Source: Aquimonas sp. (lineage in GTDB: Bacteria; Pseudomonadota; Gammaproteobacteria; Xanthomonadales; Xanthomonadaceae). Taken from it: a DNA stretch of 42,453 nucleotides. Positions 41,721 to 42,453 of this stretch are shown here, piece by piece (the first letter of the stretch is position 1; every line of letters starts with the position of its first letter). The stretch spans positions 1 through 42,453 of the forward strand of contig JAKOMQ010000024.1 of the NCBI GenBank assembly GCA_022241605.1, in the 5' to 3' direction. The notes under the pieces were generated by a model, which saw nothing but the letters and a program-made list of their open reading frames with translations, did no database searches and was not told where the DNA came from. A program made the translations under genes and the position numbers.

Positions 41721-41830
41721 GCGGGATTGGGGATTGGGGATTGGGGATTGGGGATTGGGGATTGGGGATTGGGGATTGGGGATTGGGGATTGGGGATGGG
41801 GGATTGGGGATTGGGGATGGGGGATTGGTT
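41721..41830. repeat. GGGGATT heptamer microsatellite at the bioH start
   Basis: About fifteen units of GGGGATT, two with an extra G, run from 41721 to 41830 on the plus strand and end within a few bases of the bioH ATG. On the coding strand the mRNA leader is therefore repeated CCCCAAT, with no purine-rich ribosome site. The G-rich strand could form quadruplexes. Because seven is not a multiple of three, unit gain or loss changes the frame of any upstream start. Confidence 0.9.
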
Positions 41831-41860
41831 GGGCGGGTTGCGGATGCATGCGGGGCCAGG

Positions 41861-42174
41861 GGGTGCGCCAAGGCGCACGCTATGGACATTCAAAGCGTCG
41901 CACGTCCATAGGGTGTGCCTTGGCGCACCGGCGTCCCCTGCACACCTGCCGCTGTCGATGTTGTTCCGCGCACATCGACCACCACCACCGCCGCGGGATT
42001 CGAGGCATTACGGTGCGCCAAGGCACACCCTATGAATATCCAGAGCGTCGCATGTCCATAGGGTGTGCCTCGGCGCACCGGCGTCCCCTGCACACCTGCC
42101 GCTGTCGATGTTGTTCCGCGCACATCGAACACCACCACCGCGGCGGGATTCGAGGCATTACGGTGCGCCAAGGC
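41861..42174. repeat. 150-bp tandem repeat with palindromic core, broken by an IS
   Basis: Units 41861-42010 and 42011-42160 are nearly identical, and a third starts at 42161 but stops at 42174. Each unit contains a hairpin with ~23-bp arms: GGTGCGCCAAGGCACACCCT then ATG, and its complement CATAGGGTGTGCCTTGGCGC then ACC, like a REP/MITE-type repeat. The third unit is cut where the IS4-type element begins. No coding sequence is supported here. Confidence 0.85.
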
Positions 42175-42453
42175 CTGAGGTCTCCCCACAAATTTCCGGC
42201 CTTCCTCGGCCATCCGGGGTTATCTTTCGGCCAAAACGAAACGCGCATGACGCGGTTTTTTCCTCGGGGTACCAAGCCTGAGGACCGCGCCATGCACGCT
42301 TCGACGATTTTACGCTGCTGTATCGGTGAGATTCTGGACACGATGCACGCGACCCGCTGCCGTCGCCTGCTCGATGCCGTGGAGACCTTGGTGGCAGGGC
42401 GCCGATTGACCCTGACCGAGTTGGCGCGCCAATGGCCCGGGGCCGAGCGTGCC
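42175..42453 (+). mobile_element. Left part of an IS4-type insertion sequence
   Basis: The repeat ends abruptly at 42174 and CTGAGGTCTCCCCACAAATT begins, a new sequence leading to a transposase reading frame at 42292. The 117-bp leader is typical for an IS left end. The right end and target duplication lie beyond the window, so boundaries are provisional. Confidence 0.65.
42292..42453 (+). CDS. IS4-family transposase, N-terminal part (runs off window)
   Basis: There are 54 codons from ATG 42292 to the window end with no stop. The product begins MHASTILRCCIGEILDTMHA and continues with ETLVAGRRLTLTELARQWPG, the N-terminal pattern of IS4-type transposases common in Xanthomonadaceae. The DDE catalytic core is outside the window, so activity cannot be judged. 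Confidence 0.75.
   Translation, partial: MHASTILRCCIGEILDTMHATRCRRLLDAVETLVAGRRLTLTELARQWPGAERA

Noticed and set aside
41716..41893. N-terminal extension of BioH through IPNPQSP repeats
   Set aside because: It would be translated microsatellite from a TTG without a ribosome site. BioH homologues begin at the ATG used here.

Overview
The window is about 42 kb of mostly very GC-rich DNA from a gammaproteobacterium, most likely a member of the Lysobacteraceae/Xanthomonadaceae. The fis-purH-purD group, the YcgL/ankyrin membrane protein pair, the RmuC and tail-collar genes and the palindromic intergenic repeats all suggest this. No rRNA, tRNA or CRISPR array was seen.

Region 1 (about 1-5190) is an accessory island with visibly lower GC (roughly half, against about two thirds or more elsewhere). 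All its genes read leftwards. It holds a Thoeris anti-phage defence locus: thsA (SIR2-SLOG effector, 1740-3170), a translationally coupled thsB of the DUF1863/MTH538 TIR-like type (1258-1743), and two further classical TIR-domain proteins (3389-3985 and 4306-4815). A possible 71-codon ORF lies directly upstream and a three-helix membrane protein lies downstream. The left edge (1-600) carries duplicated, non-coding, insertion-sequence-like debris. The right edge is an AAAAC microsatellite next to core DNA.

Region 2 (5188-10292) concerns iron and redox. It has a LodB-like flavoprotein next to a 5'-truncated LodA-like (quinone-cofactor oxidase) remnant, then a TonB-dependent receptor divergent from an FbpA-like ferric-binding protein, with a Fur-box-like palindrome between them. 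Region 3 (10431-15956) is one rightward operon: ABC ATPase, ABC-2 permease, anchored amidohydrolase, DesK-type histidine kinase and NarL-type regulator, headed by a perfect 16-bp palindrome that is a likely operator.

Region 4 (16129-28070) contains rmuC, a DUF6916-like gene, a GNAT acetyltransferase, a Tat-exported hypothetical protein, three tandem phage-tail-collar (microcystin-dependent-type) proteins and a 2289-residue exported repeat/beta-helix protein. The last carries an IPTL-CTERM-like segment in an internal position. No other phage genes are present. Region 5 (28106-36571) has a large membrane-anchored ankyrin protein, ycgL, a tricorn-type protease and aceF (pyruvate dehydrogenase E2).

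Region 6 (36572-42453) contains a good sigma-54 promoter with tandem upstream dyads driving a small predicted membrane protein. After it come purD, a large inverted-repeat element, purH, fis, and bioH preceded by a GGGGATT heptamer microsatellite. Last is a 150-bp tandem palindromic repeat interrupted by an IS4-type element whose transposase runs off the window.

The strongest leads are the multi-sensor Thoeris locus with its flanking unknown genes, the sigma-54-controlled small membrane protein, the LodB flavoprotein left with only a stub of its substrate, the collar/giant-protein surface cluster, and the heptamer repeat abutting the bioH start codon.
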